From: Erigeron canadensis
Taxonomy: Eukaryota; Streptophyta; Magnoliopsida; Asterales; Asteraceae
DNA length: 64,000 bases
NCBI RefSeq assembly: GCF_010389155.1
Contig: NC_057765.1
Span: 42,799,559 to 42,863,558, forward strand
Direction: 5' to 3'
Part shown: in pieces, positions 21,490-33,726 of the stretch
How the letters are laid out: each line of letters opens with the position of its first letter
Position numbering within the stretch: position 1 is the first letter of the stretch
Notes under the pieces: generated by a model
Told to the model about the DNA's origin: nothing
Database searches by the model: none
The model's input: only the letters and a program-made list of their open reading frames with translations
Made by a program: the position numbers and the translations under genes

Positions 21490-22990
21490 TTGACCAGGTT
21501 AATTGTTTCAGCAACCATGAACATCAGTTAGCACTTAGCAAAGCATTTATTAGGTCCCAAACTGAATGACAAACAAATATTTAAAGATGAGATAGATAGG
21601 TTGAATTCAAACACTTAGCATGTTAGTAACTAATTGTAGCCTAATGGACTTGTTAGACAACTCGTTCTTAATAATTAGTTCAAGCAAAAACATGTACTCG
21701 TATTAAAATAATAACAGCAAGGAGTTCATGTGACCATGAACATGTGAATCAGCACGTGTGTCATGAAATTTTCACAATCCACAATTATGTACAAAAAGGT
21801 TACCTCCCAATATATTGATGTGTAAAAATGAGATATGCAACTCTATTTCATATGAAAGCTTCATTATTCTCTTTATTTCTTTTAGTAATATCATGAGAGC
21901 CGTTGGCGCACGTAGAATAATAATCGTAACAAGCAAGTAAGGTACAAGAAAGCAACAAGGAATACAAATTTCTGGTTATATCAATTGGAGTAATTAATAA
22001 TGGCAACAAGCTCGAAATATAGAGGCAAGCAAAAAGGCATACAATTATGGTTAGACCTTTTCTACCAACGGTTCAAATTAATCTTTAGTAAAAAAAATAT
22101 CAGAACAAAAACTCCGCATATAGTTTTGAATCAATATAACAAAAACCATTATACGAACAACGTGTCTTTAAAATTCCCTTGTTTGTTGTTTCATTCGTTT
22201 TTCAAAAACTCCGTATATGGTTTTGAATCAAAAGTGACTTTGTTCTGATAACCGTTTTTAAATTATTATGACCCTTGAAAATCTTACTTTTCTAAACAAA
22301 ACTCATCATACCCATATTATCAAATTTATTAGTCAAAACTCATCTTACAAAGTATGATTATAACATTTTGGAGTTCATCGTGTGCTCTAATTTCATTTGA
22401 TAAATCAAACTTCACATGTATAACCAAAATGTCACATGGATTGGGAGCTTGGTAACAACTTCTCTGAACGCACTTCACATGGATCACCATAATTATAGAC
22501 AGACTAGTTTTCGATTGCCAAAACAACTTCATGTAGATATAACAAATGTAGAAACGAATATTATGAACTTTGATAACCAATTTTGTGTTTATTTGCTTTA
22601 ATTTCAATTTCTAAATCAACTTTACATAATGTCAAAAATAGGGGGAAAAAGAAGTTTTCATCCACCAAAACAACTTCACATGTATCAATAATGAAGACTT
22701 TCTATGTCTCAAATTGATAACTCTTCCTAAATATATGGATCAGTGTAAAAATATTATATAATATATGTAATAGTAATGAAAAGAAGGTTGGTTTTAATGT
22801 AAAAAAAAAAAAAAAAGATTTTTGTTAATGACATACTACCTTCTCAAAACAAATACGGTTCAAAACTATACAATATTACAAATAAAAACCATAAAAAGTA
22901 TTCATTAGAAATGACAAGTGATACAAGGACCACCGCTTGGTAAATTGCATTGGAAACTCATCGTCGTCCATAAAAAGGCATTACATTACA
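21490..22990. repeat. Segmental duplication copy D (lacks the peptide gene)
   Basis: Matches copy A in order: 21530-21670 with 100-275, 21740-22260 with 2290-3060, 22850-22945 with 3655-3745. It lacks the PIF/Harbinger element; the region around TTA at 21668-21670 is the unoccupied site. It stops before the part that would hold a peptide gene. Confidence 0.65.
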
Positions 22991-23588
22991 ATATTACATA
23001 ATACCAACAAGACATACAAAAAGGAAACCATGAGCATAAAAGGCATTTCAAACATAAATGGCTAGTTGTGAGCTGTCTTACATTACATCATGACCATTGA
23101 CCCATCCAAGGTTGTTCATTGCCTTGACATGACTACACAACAACAAGGTTCAAAAAAAACAAAGGTTTCAAAATGTTTTAGTGCTATTATATTATGTTAT
23201 GGACCTTAAACTCTTTAGAACTCTTTGTAATTAACCAGAGAGAGAACTTGTGAAACCAAACATTTTCATTACTTAAGAAATGAAGACATAAGGGTGGCTT
23301 AAATACAAAGATAATTAACATGTAACTACAATAACAATCATACTAATCACATAATTAGTTTTCTAACAACTATTTACAAATGTAGATAACTCTACAAATT
23401 GGCTTTCACTAATGTGATTGTCGATCATTTGCCCACCTTCGATTTATGTTTGACCATCGTGGCTTAATTACACCATCCTGCCATATCTTTTTATCAAACA
23501 TTACATACATAAGTTTGTCATTCACTTCAATTCCTCGTTAAGATTTTATAGCCACAGTTACAGAATAGCCTTCTCATCTTTACAGAAA
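22991..23588. other. Intergenic, nothing recognised
   Basis: AT-rich, no supportable gene or terminal repeats. Confidence 0.4.
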
Positions 23589-23910
23589 TACCCCCACCTT
23601 TTTAGAAATCATCTGGTTTGATGGCTGCCAATGTAGGAGAAAGAGCACCACTAGAGATAGAAGCCCCTGTTGTAGAAGAGGAAGTTCCAGTTCGCCCCTC
23701 AAAGTATCATCTTCATTCTCTGTTTGCCCGCAATCTATTTTTTGATTTATCCTAAGCAAAAAATAGATTGCAGGCAAACAAATTAAGATGATACTATGAG
23801 GGAGAACTGGAACTCCCTCATCTTCAACATGGGCTTCCATTCTAATGGTGCTCTTTCTTCTACATTGAGGCCATCAAACAAGAAGAATTATAAAAAGGTG
23901 GGGGTGTTTG
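23589..23910. repeat. Long inverted repeat: hairpin derived from a gene 5' end
   Basis: The left arm (about 23589-23746) and right arm (about 23754-23910) are reverse complements with roughly 80% identity and a loop of only about 8 bases. The outer ends pair ACCCCCACCTTTTT with AAAAAGGTGGGGGT and the inner ends AATCTATTTTTTG with CAAAAAATAGATT. The left arm reads ATGGCTGCCAATG and then PLEIEAP in one frame, resembling exon 1 of the pseudogene at 19247-19946. Transcription from either strand would give a long double-stranded stem of the type processed to small RNAs. The 80-odd-residue open frame across it is a by-product of the palindrome. Confidence 0.85.
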
Positions 23911-25336
23911 TCACCACAAAGCTCGTGGCCGACTCGTGATGGTAATGACCATGACCTCACACCTTTGTGTGGGACTAATGGCCATTTTCGCAGTAGAGGA
24001 TCGGTGGTCATAACACGGTTTTTGGTTTGTATTTCTTTTCTTTCTCCTATAAAAGAGATTAGAATTCATTAAAGCCATAAACTCAATAGGCAGCTCAAAT
24101 CTTCAATCAAAAACACCAAAGCTAAAGATAATGGCAGAGAGAAGAAAATGTTACCTACATTGATTATTGGTGTTTTTGAGGATCTTTTCGCTTGTGGGTT
24201 TTGTTCGAAAGAAAAATGAAAATAAAAAATACGGGGGTCTAACGAAAATGGGAGAGAAAGAGAAAGGATGGGTAGAAAATGTGTGTAGGCAGTAGCTGTG
24301 TATGAGTATAAATCGATATTGATGAATGAGGAAACAAATACAGTAGTACGATACCAATAATAATTATTGTAGGGGTCGCTGAAATGCTGAATGTTAGCTA
24401 ATTTTAATTTGCAAATGGAGCTACATCAATTAGTAGATGCTTTGAGATTTCTTTTTAGATTTTTAGATGATTAATGTTTTTAATTAACAGATTTAAATTG
24501 GGTATCTATTTTGTGGGGAGTTCTCTATATTGACAATAGTCATAATTTGATTGAAGTTTCGCAGTCATAATTTGATTGAAGTGTCGCTTGAAGCAATTCC
24601 TTTATTGAAGGTATTATAAAGCAAGTTAATGTGGTGATGGTATGTTGAGAAGCCTGGTTTATAGCTTCATATGTCACCAAGTTGGATATAGAAGAGATTT
24701 CAGGGCTTACAAAAGGTGTGTCGAGAGGTGTTTAACAATCCTTGTTGACGCTTAAACTTGCACAAGGCATTGAACTTGCTAATGCAATATTGCATCAAGT
24801 CATAAACAGACAGTATAGCATTGTGTGTAGTATCTCAACTTCAAATATGTAATACGAAATACTCATTATATAATACGAATAGACAAAGAAGACAATTAAA
24901 CCATTTTAGGAGGAAATGAGAAAAAAATAAATAAATAACCATCATGTATAAGTTTATAACTTAAGCTTTATGATATTTATATAATACTCCATTATTTATT
25001 AACCTTTTAAGATATGCATCTCAGACTGAGTGAATATCATGAAGGATATAACATGTTTAATAAATTAAACACCAAATTATTTCAAAAGCAGTCTGAATTC
25101 TCAATAGTACAAAATTACATGTTTCCAGAACAGTAATAACATTTAATTTATTAGCAAGAAGATCGTCTCTAACCGATAGTTTATTTATAGCAAACACTGT
25201 TCTAGTTTGTATGATGTATTTGTACCATACAACAACTTCTGCATTGCATAAGTGAACAATGCATATGTACACCCTTGTCTGGCCAGGAAGAAGTAAAGAA
25301 AGCTCAGAAAAGAGGACGGTTACGGATGTGAGAAGG
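23911..25336. other. Intergenic; promoter-like stretch near 24000-24160
   Basis: At 24047-24056 CCTATAAAAG looks like a TATA box, followed about 80 bases later by ATGGCAGAGAGAAG (24131), which stops after ten codons. This may be the promoter and first codons of a truncated gene. The rest, to the IMPDH stop codon, shows only AT-rich sequence and the presumed IMPDH 3' UTR. Confidence 0.35.
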
Positions 25337-28300
25337 TCAAAAAGATTTCTTTTCATACGAAACGAGGCCGTGCACTCCTCCCTCAACCTGTGCTGCTCCT
25401 GTTCGAACCTGAACAAATAGATCAGAAGCAAATATGTGACATGATGCTTGAGTCTTCCTATTTACGGAGTATTTAGAAACAAAATTATCTTAATAAAACC
25501 ATCACTTTGATCACATATAATTATTTATTATAACATTCAAGATAAAAGATAAAATTATCTTAATTGAGATGTATCTAGGTCCATGTTACTTGTTTTGTTC
25601 CAAGATATCGTGTTTGTACTTGTAATTGTATGGCTTGTAATCGTGGGCTTTTAGTTATTTGCTAAAAGTCCCCTGTTTTATTTATATAATATATCTTTTC
25701 TTGCTGTTAAAAAAAAAGACAAATATCGGTGGTCCAGTCAACCAACTTGTCTCTATTTATGATTTTGGTACAAAGAGGGTGCTTGGATGTGAGTTAAAGT
25801 GATTACCGCAATATAACATAACAATGATCCCCTTAACCAGTTGGGCGAATATATGATCAAATTCGTAAAAGGTGGTTAGGATTGATCCTCAAGAAATGTG
25901 AAATTACCTAGCTACCCCTAAATTTTCCCTTAGATGATCTAATTAGATAAGTACCCGATTATTATTTTTCAAAGTTCCTATAAAATAATGGACACTTATC
26001 CACAATCAACTACTACAATTTCCGTGTGGGGGGATGCAACTGTATAAAAATTGGTACGGAAAGCAAGTAGTTGAGAGAAAATTCATAAAAAATGAAACCA
26101 GAACACACTAAGCCATACCTCCAGCCTCAGAGTACCAGACCTCAACAATTCATGAGCTGACTCCAAGGAAGAAGCACCAAGATCCTGGAAACCCTGTTTA
26201 ACTGCTTGCATAGTGTATGGAATGAACTTCAATACAGAACCCTTATCTGCAACGGCTCCAACAACCCCTTGAGCAATCTTCATTTTAGCTGTATCACCGA
26301 GGTACCGAGCATCACTTCCTTTTGTCATAGCTTCAAGAGATCCCATCCCTCGATACTTTTTAACCCGACGGCCATTCTGTTATTGCAAGGTGCAAAAAGG
26401 AATGAGATACAGCCCATAATATCATCCACTATTCACGGATTTAGCAATAAGCATACAGATACAATAGCCCAAAACAAATCTCTAGCTGGTGCTAATATAA
26501 CATTTGAATTTTAATAATGGTTATTGGGAGACTCAAAAACAAGACATATAAGAAAGAGGAATGATCAATGATGGTATCTGTTATATAAGATGACTAAAAG
26601 GCATTTGGATGTGTATCTAATTTGCAGCTGTGATTCACTTTTTGGAGTGTGTGGCAGAACCTGATTATCATTATGATTTTGCTAATATTTTAGAGTCAGT
26701 ATAATCAGATCGGAAGACACAACTCACACAAGTAACGAGGTCAATTAAGAAAATATGTAATTCATATTCAAGTAAAGGCAACATTATGTAACTATCCCTA
26801 CCTTTCGGGTTTTTTTGGTCGACCATGAAATGCCTATAAAGAAGAACAATGATTTTTTAGACGTTTGGCGACTAAGAGTATCTTTATCCCAGCCAATTAC
26901 ATTAGTTCCGGTTGACACTTAATAAAGCTCAAAATAAGTTACCTGAACCACATATGCTCCAGGAGCTTCATGGCTTCCTGCTAAGAAGCTTCCCATCATG
27001 ACAGTTGAAGCCCCAAGTGTCAAAGCTTTAACAATATGCCCTGAATTCGAAATGCCACCATCTGCAATAACAGGAATATCGCTTTGTGCAGCAATCGACG
27101 ATACCTTGTACACCGCAGTCGCCTACAATACAGGGAAACAAATACTTTAAATTAAAAAGTTTCCAACTTTCTTTAGTTTATACTTTACTTTCACATAACA
27201 TAAATTACCCATCATAGTAATATTAATATATGATAATACAGATACTAAAAATCAGTCTCGGGTTGAAAAATAATAACTAAGTGATCAGCAACCAAGTATG
27301 CAACACAAAAAGCAGCAAATTATGGAGTGTATTAGCTAAATAATTTGACAAACTACCTGTCCGCGACCAACTGCACAAACTTCCTGAGTAGTACAAATAG
27401 AACCAGACCCCATACCAACTCTCAAACCATCAACCCCAGCCTTAATCAAGTTCTGAGCTTGATACATCGTAACAACATTCCCACCAATCACATCCAAATC
27501 CGGAAACATCTTCTTGGCATACTTAATCAATTCAATCTGATAAATAGAATTCCCTTGAGAACTATCAATCACAATCACATCAACACCCGCTTTAACCAAA
27601 CTCTCCAACCTCACCTTATCACTTTCCCTCGTCCCAATCGACGCCCCAACCAAAAATTCCCCGTCTTTCCCTATCGACGGAGCCCCAACTTTCGGATACC
27701 CCTTAATCCTCTCGATATCCGTCTCACTCACAACATTTACCACATCCCCTTCCCCATTAACCAAAGGCACAAAATTTAATTCCCTGGATGCTATATAAGC
27801 AGCCACATCCTCTAAACTAGACGAATTCGATAACGACATTACATTTTTAATCATATAATTCCCAACCCTATCTTCTTTATCTAAAACCTTATCCCAAGTC
27901 ATTTTATCAACATATCCTAACAACTTTTTATCAGTTTTATAACCGTTTTCGGTTACAAAAACACAAGGCATTGTATCAAAAACATCAGAGTCCAAAATAC
28001 ATTCATCGGGCGACACGAAGCGAAACTCGGTCGCCACAAAAGGAATTCGATTCGACTTAACTGATCGAATTAAACTGACTTGTTCTGAAACAGAGTTGTT
28101 GGAATGAACAATACCTATACCACCTAACGCCGCCATCGAAACCGCCATGGATGACTCAGTTACTGTGTCCATTGGTGAAGCGACACATGGCACCGAAAGA
28201 GTGATGTTGCGGGTGAGTTTGGTGGTTAGTTGTACGGAATCTGTTGGGAAATCGATGTAGTGTGGGAGGAAGATGACGTCATCGTAGGTGTATGAGTAAC

Positions 28301-28367
28301 CTTGGTTGAATAGCTTGGTGGCTGGAAATCCGTCTTCGATGTCTAGTCCGTTGCCGGTGGTGGTCAT
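25337..28367 (-). CDS. IMPDH: Inosine-5'-monophosphate dehydrogenase
   Basis: IMPDH oxidises IMP to XMP with NAD+, the committed cytosolic step to GMP. Four exons on the minus strand: 28367-27357, 27122-26943, 26376-26119 and 25408-25337, all phase 0 with GT-AG introns, give 506 residues, the usual plant length. Residues 1-337 include the start of the TIM barrel, an inserted CBS-domain pair (about 105-230), and the active-site loop [17 protein letters not shown] with catalytic Cys325. Exon 2 holds the IMP-phosphate site IADGGI (Asp358) and MMGSFLAG; exon 3 the flap with Arg421-Tyr422 and [10 protein letters not shown]; exon 4 the conserved C-terminus [13 protein letters not shown]. No damaged residue was noticed. 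The last exon is small and 710 bp away, so a simple ORF reading would miss it. Nothing in the neighbourhood belongs to the same pathway. Confidence 0.96.
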
Positions 28368-30054
28368 GGTGGCTGGTGGTGGTGGTGTGCGGCGGTGGTT
28401 TAGGGTTCAGTATCCGATAGTAATGAGGTTAGGAAAAGGAGATACGCAACATGTGTTAATTTTTTGTGGTTATTTATATTCGAAGTTTAAGTTTTCAAAT
28501 TAACCCCCGTGGTTTATTTATTCGTAGTCTATACTACTCGTGTGAAGTTAATTTATAGACTTTTGCCGACTGGTTACATGTTTAGTATTAGAGTAGTATA
28601 AAATTATGACTAAAAAAATGTGAAGAAATTTAAATTTATTGACATATTGCATCATGAGAAATTTTTGATAAAGATGAAAACATCGTTTGATTGGTTGATC
28701 TTGTAGCATCTGTTCGATTAGATAACAAGTCGACGACTATTAATAAGAGTATAATTGTAAATCAATGATGACATATCCCCTAGCTTACTCAGTACGTATC
28801 TTACTCAGATACACGGCCCCTTCAAATCACAAGATAAGGATGGAAGCGATTTGTTCATATCACATCCTAAATAAGAGGAGATTTCCACCAACAATATGAA
28901 AATCGATCTTATCTCATTTCTTTCTCTCCAAACCAAACTCACGGTGTATAAAAGGAGGATGAGCCGGAAAGAACAACCATGATCGAAACAACACATTCAC
29001 AACTAAAATACATCAACGATTTGTGGTTTACAAGAGACACAGTCTTACCACGAAAGGAATCACCAAAGATTACTAAAACACCCCATATATCCGACCCCCA
29101 TTTAATCTATGTCATTCTCATTCTTCTATTAATCTGATTAAGTTTACAAAATAATAGGAGATGATAATTGATGAAAAGAGCTTAACATTTGAAAGGCTAA
29201 AGTAATTTACATTTATTTATAATAAAATAAAAAGACAAAGGTTCAGTATGAAATTAATAAGATGTTATGGGTAGATTAAAACATGAGATTTAGTGTAGTG
29301 CTAGTATGGAAAATTTATTTAAAGCTATAGGGACTGAATTAAAATATGAACAGAAGTATGGGACTAAGTTTGGAAAACGAAATGTGAAATGTACATTGTT
29401 TTGTTTTAAACAAAAAGTCCATGAAAGAAAAACGTGAGACCAATGTTTTTTGTAGAAAGTTTCAATTGACTTGTGTTGTAAAAATATTTTTCTAAGAAAC
29501 AAAGTGTTCAATTGACTTATGAGAATATAATAGATTAATAGTGTTATATCCTTATACTTTTGTGTCTTCTACATCCTAGTATATATATTTTGATGAAAAA
29601 TATCAACGCTAAACTCTCTCATCTCATTTTACTAATTTATTTTGTCAAAATTCACAATCATCAAATAATGTATAAACACAACATATATGAGTAAATGTCA
29701 TTTCTCTTTTTATTACTCCTTATGAAATTTTAGTTAGGAATTTGTTATCATTTTACAATTTACAGATAATTTAGTTATAATAATAAGATAATAATATAGT
29801 TATAGAGCAAGATTGTTTTTATCTATATTGATATAACATAACTACTATAAACAAATACTACTTTGATATCATGTAACTTTGTATTAATATAATAGCGGTA
29901 TTGATGAAATGGTAGATTGTAATGCATCATTAACTATTCCGTAATTGCGGAATAGTAGTGTTGTATGTGATATTTACTTTTCAAAAAAAAAAAATTTGTT
30001 TATGTACTCCGTACTCATTGCTTTTATTACAGAGATATATCAAAATAAAATTAG
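28368..30054. other. IMPDH upstream region and intergenic DNA
   Basis: The first few hundred bases should contain the IMPDH promoter and 5' UTR; I cannot place the TATA box with confidence. Around 28800-29100 a promoter-like block (GTATAAAAGGAGG at about 28947) followed by a transcribed-looking stretch resembles part of an old LTR, without definable ends. The rest is AT-rich and empty. Confidence 0.35.
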
Positions 30055-30071
30055 TATATATCATGCTGGAT

Positions 30072-30312
30072 AAAAATCAACTGGGTTGGATCAGTGGTTG
30101 GGACCTTTTCCTCTAAAAACAAAGGTCATGGGTTCGATCATCATGCCCAACAAGGCTAAAGGTCCTTTTCTACCTTTGGTAGAACCTGGAAGCAATCTCT
30201 CTACCTTTGGTAGGGGTAAGGCTGTCTACATCTTAACCTCCCTCATACACCGTCTAAGACAATATTGTGACCCAAAACCCATGGAAGACGTCATTGGGAT
30301 TACTTACTTACT
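30072..30312 (+). mobile_element. tRNA-derived SINE, Au-like
   Basis: A 241-bp insertion with a tRNA-like head: A-box region GGATCAGTGGTTGGGACC and B-box region GGTCATGGGTTCGATC. The body contains the CTCTCTACCTTTGGTAGG and GTAAGGCTG words typical of the plant Au SINE family, and it ends in a TTAC repeat tail. It is flanked by a perfect 17-bp target duplication TATATATCATGCTGGAT (30055-30071, 30313-30329), so the insertion is recent. Open frames inside it are not genes. Confidence 0.9.
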
Positions 30313-30329
30313 TATATATCATGCTGGAT

Positions 30330-30698
30330 CTTTTTGGTGTTAACACATGATTGAAATAATTTATTTTTTTTTTGGTTTACCAATAAATTTAAGCACACCT
30401 AGTTTAATTAGAAAATGTAAATCAAAATTTTTACATACAATTTCTAACGTACTTGGAACTTTAATCTCGATGATCAACCTAGAAAGATTATTAGGACAAG
30501 TTTGTTTTTTTTTTTATCAAAACACAAACTTGACTTAGGAAACCGGTCCAAAGTTAACTTAAACTAGCAATTTCTTTATATATTTTCCAACGAAAGTTAT
30601 TGAGGTTGATAGAGAATTCCTTACACTACCAAAAAGGCGAAACAAACGATATCAATCTATTTTTATCTCCAAAATATTATATCAACTTTTCTTTAACA
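30330..30698. other. Intergenic, nothing recognised
   Basis: AT-rich DNA between the SINE and the Helitron 3' end. Confidence 0.4.
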
Positions 30699-30842
30699 CG
30701 AGTCATATATCCGCACAATGCAACGATAATGGTGGTATAGGCGCGGGGTAGCTGCGGCAGTAGCGGTGACAATGGCGACAGGTGGGGGCGGTGACAATTG
30801 ATGAGAGCGTCAATGGTGGTGAACAAGGGCAGACATACACTT
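30699..30842 (-). mobile_element. Helitron 3'-end fragment
   Basis: On the minus strand a G/C-rich stretch with GTTGCATTGTGCGG is followed by CTCG and a T, matching the 3' ends of the Helitrons at 5462 and 32975. The upstream side is cut by the solo LTR at 30848, and no 5' end was found, so only the terminus is annotated. Confidence 0.5.
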
Positions 30843-30847
30843 GTATC

Positions 30848-30885
30848 TATTGAAAATAACAATATAATAACAATATGTAATTCCT

Positions 30886-30926
<41 letters not shown>

Positions 30927-31424
30927 CAAAATGATTAAATAATGATAAAGGAATTAAACAAGAACAGAATTGAGGAACTAAATAAAAGAGGCGATTTGAA
31001 AGCTCCCTGCAAAACAATAAAATGTAATAACAATAAAGAAGAACCAGGCTTGTGTTTGACACAATTCCCTTAAACAGATTCACCGTCTGTTCCCAGGGTA
31101 CACCGGTTAAAAGCAGCGTACTGCCGGACGTTTAACACAACACAAGATCTTGACATAGCTTAGAAACCTCCACTTATAAACTAGTAAAAGTTAATATCCC
31201 ACACCAATGTGGGACAAAGCTTTTCCAACTCCAACTTATGCACCAAACACACAACTTTGAGACTCGATATCTCATTCACCTTTAACCCAATTTGGACGCA
31301 TCTTAGTTTGTTACGTAGCCTTGGCCAGAGACTACAAAACCCACTAAACGGTTCGCAATATATGTCACACGACTATATATTTATTGATGTCCAAAGTGGT
31401 GGAAAAATGCACTTTTTCCCAACA
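30848..31424 (-). mobile_element. Solo LTR of a Copia-type retrotransposon
   Basis: A 577-bp block. Read on the minus strand it begins TGTTGGGAAAAAGTGC, a start typical of plant Copia LTRs, and ends TTTTCAATA, which would be the matching CAACA end with one change. The flanks are a perfect 5-bp duplication (GTATC at 30843-30847 and 31425-31429 on the given strand). No internal region is present. It contains a TA microsatellite at about 30890-30923 and a TGTGGGATAT word shared by many plant LTRs. Confidence 0.78.
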
Positions 31425-31429
31425 GTATC

Positions 31430-32581
31430 ACCGTGGGAAATGCCCCCTATAGAGCCCAAATAGATATCCTCTACTAATATAAATTTGTTGTGAAAAGCTC
31501 AAGTCTTATTAGAATACCCTCAGCCCAATCTTTTAATGCCCTTCGTCTATCCCTTCAATTCTAATAATCTTTCTATTTCTAATGCCATCTATATGACTAA
31601 ATGTTTAGATTGTTGTTTAGCTTTTATTGTTACATAGTGACATCAGATTATATAAAGTAAAAAAAAGTAACAAAGCATCCCCTGTTTCTTTTTGTTTTTT
31701 TTCTAAATTGTTAAATTTGTTTCTTATTAGCTAATAACAACACATTATTTATAGAAGAATTAGTGCTAATGTTTTGAAATCTTGTGTAAGTTGTTCCATA
31801 GAAGAAAATACTCACTATTTTCTTTTAAAAAATTTATTTTTAATTTTATGGTTATTTTGAGGCTATTGAGACTATTTTCGTTGAAATGTTGTAGCTTTTC
31901 TTTTACTATTATTTAATAGCGCTTATGATGCATATCGGACATTAACTTTTTTTTTTCTCATTCAGACGAATTCTTAGATCTGATTCTGGTGGTAAATGTA
32001 AAAGTAATTAATGTTAAATAAAGTAGTATTGTTATTTCAAAGAATTAAAAATCATGTCGCATATTATTTCATTGAATATTAGGATGTTTAAATTGATGAC
32101 TAATAAAATTTCTTTTGGAAAAGTTTAATTTTTTATTTAAAATTTTTAGGGGGTGAGTTTTTTAAAAAGAATTATACATAAGATTTTATTCCTAACTAAA
32201 TTTTCCCCTTATTTGGGCATTTGACATATGCAGTAGTTGTTTTGTCACTTTTTTTATTTGTTTATATTTTTGAGTTAGAAGAAAATTTTTTAGTAATATT
32301 TTGGTTTGAAGAAATAATAAAAATAGATTTGGTGACTACACTCGACACATTATCATATGCATTAATATCTTGCATAGGAAATGTAACCACCTAATATTTA
32401 CACATTGAGATCAAGAGTACAATATTCTATATATGTAAATATGTAATAGCTATTTAAACATAACTTTTTGGGGTTGTGTTTATCATTTTTTTTTCCCTTT
32501 TTAATTGAAAGAAGGTGATATAACAATTTTTTTATTGGTATAACATAACCTTAAAAAACGAGTGATGATTTTGTATAAGTA
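31430..32581. other. Intergenic, possible Helitron start at about 31467
   Basis: ATCCTCTACTAATATAAA near 31466 resembles a Helitron 5' end but no partner terminus was found. The remainder is AT-rich with no supportable gene. Confidence 0.3.
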
Positions 32582-32975
32582 TCTATACTATATTATAAAG
32601 CAGATTCCCCCTAAAATTTTAAGTTTCAATAGTTACTTTCCTAAAATGCCCTTTTGATCAATTCTATATTACCAAACATTATTTCTCTCTCCTCAAATCT
32701 CAACCAATCATCTTTTTTCTCTCTCCTCCATAAATCATTTACTCTCCCAATTCATTCAAAATCTTTTATCTCACAAACCGTACATCGATAAATTATAAAA
32801 ATTATACGGGTGTTCTAAAAATTCCATGCTCTTTCATTAGAGATATCATTTGATATACTTTCGACGAATTTTTAAATCCGATGACGGACCTGTACGGTTA
32901 AGGCCTTTAGCTATCACACTTTATGATCTATCATCCCACCATCTCACCGCCACAACGCGCGAGTACTTACTCTCG
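32582..32975 (+). mobile_element. Non-autonomous Helitron (394 bp)
   Basis: Begins TCTATACTATATTATAAAGC after a host A (32581). It contains the CTCTCTCCTC and CAAACCGTACATCGATAAAT words common in plant Helitrons and ends with a CCGCCACAACGCGCG hairpin region, then TACTTACT and CTCG before a host T. The last four bases are CTCG where CTAG is expected, as in the minus-strand element at 5462-5802. The small open frame at 32850 lies inside and is not a gene. Confidence 0.78.
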
Positions 32976-33726
32976 TTGGTTATAATAACTTGTTTTCACA
33001 TAACTGTAATGCTTGTAAACATAGATTTACAAAATAGTCAAAAGCACAAGCCTGGCCGTTCGACATAAGGGTGAGATAAACTTGCTTTCGGATTATTCTT
33101 GATGCTAAGTGCCTTTATTACTATCGCTTACCACATGACTCTATTGCCATGCTTTGAATATTGACTTATTTGTTTATAAGACCAAAAAAATAAAGGTATA
33201 ACTATGTCTTCTCCATGATTCCATCTAGGGTCATATATCATATATTCATGTGTAGAAAAATTAAACATGAAAAATAAACACTTTAGCTAATCGTTCAATT
33301 TAAGTTTATAGTAAAATACAAATAAAAAGATGAAAATGGAAATCAATTTTTCCTTGAAAGTTGCAAATATTCATAATAATACAAAAAAATTCATGACTCT
33401 TAAAAAGATAAGCAACCATTTGCCGAACGTTCAATCTTGCAAATAAATATAAGTAAAGCTATTACGTATTCGAGCAACGATCTAAGGTAAATGTTGAAAT
33501 TCATTACTTTCAAGTAGTATGTAAGGACTCATGTTTTTTGATAATACTCAACTAATTAATTCTTCATATACCATTCTTTTTTTCTTTGTTTTCTGGATTT
33601 AAAATTTTACAAAAATGATGATTTATGATTTGCATTTTCTTCCTTTAACCTTACGGGGATATTCCTCGGACTTTCATACATATATCCAAATCTAGTTTTT
33701 TCTTTCCGAACATTCAATCGGTATGC
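32976..33726. other. Intergenic, nothing recognised
   Basis: AT-rich DNA with no gene, RNA or terminal repeat that I can support. Confidence 0.4.

Noticed and set aside
23580..23840. An 86-residue minus-strand open frame
   Set aside because: It crosses both arms of the hairpin, so it cannot represent an ancestral protein.
27345..27779. A 144-residue plus-strand open frame
   Set aside because: It is the antisense shadow of the IMPDH first exon, with Asn/Pro/Thr-rich composition.
30086..30343. An 85-residue open frame
   Set aside because: It lies within the SINE and its target duplication.
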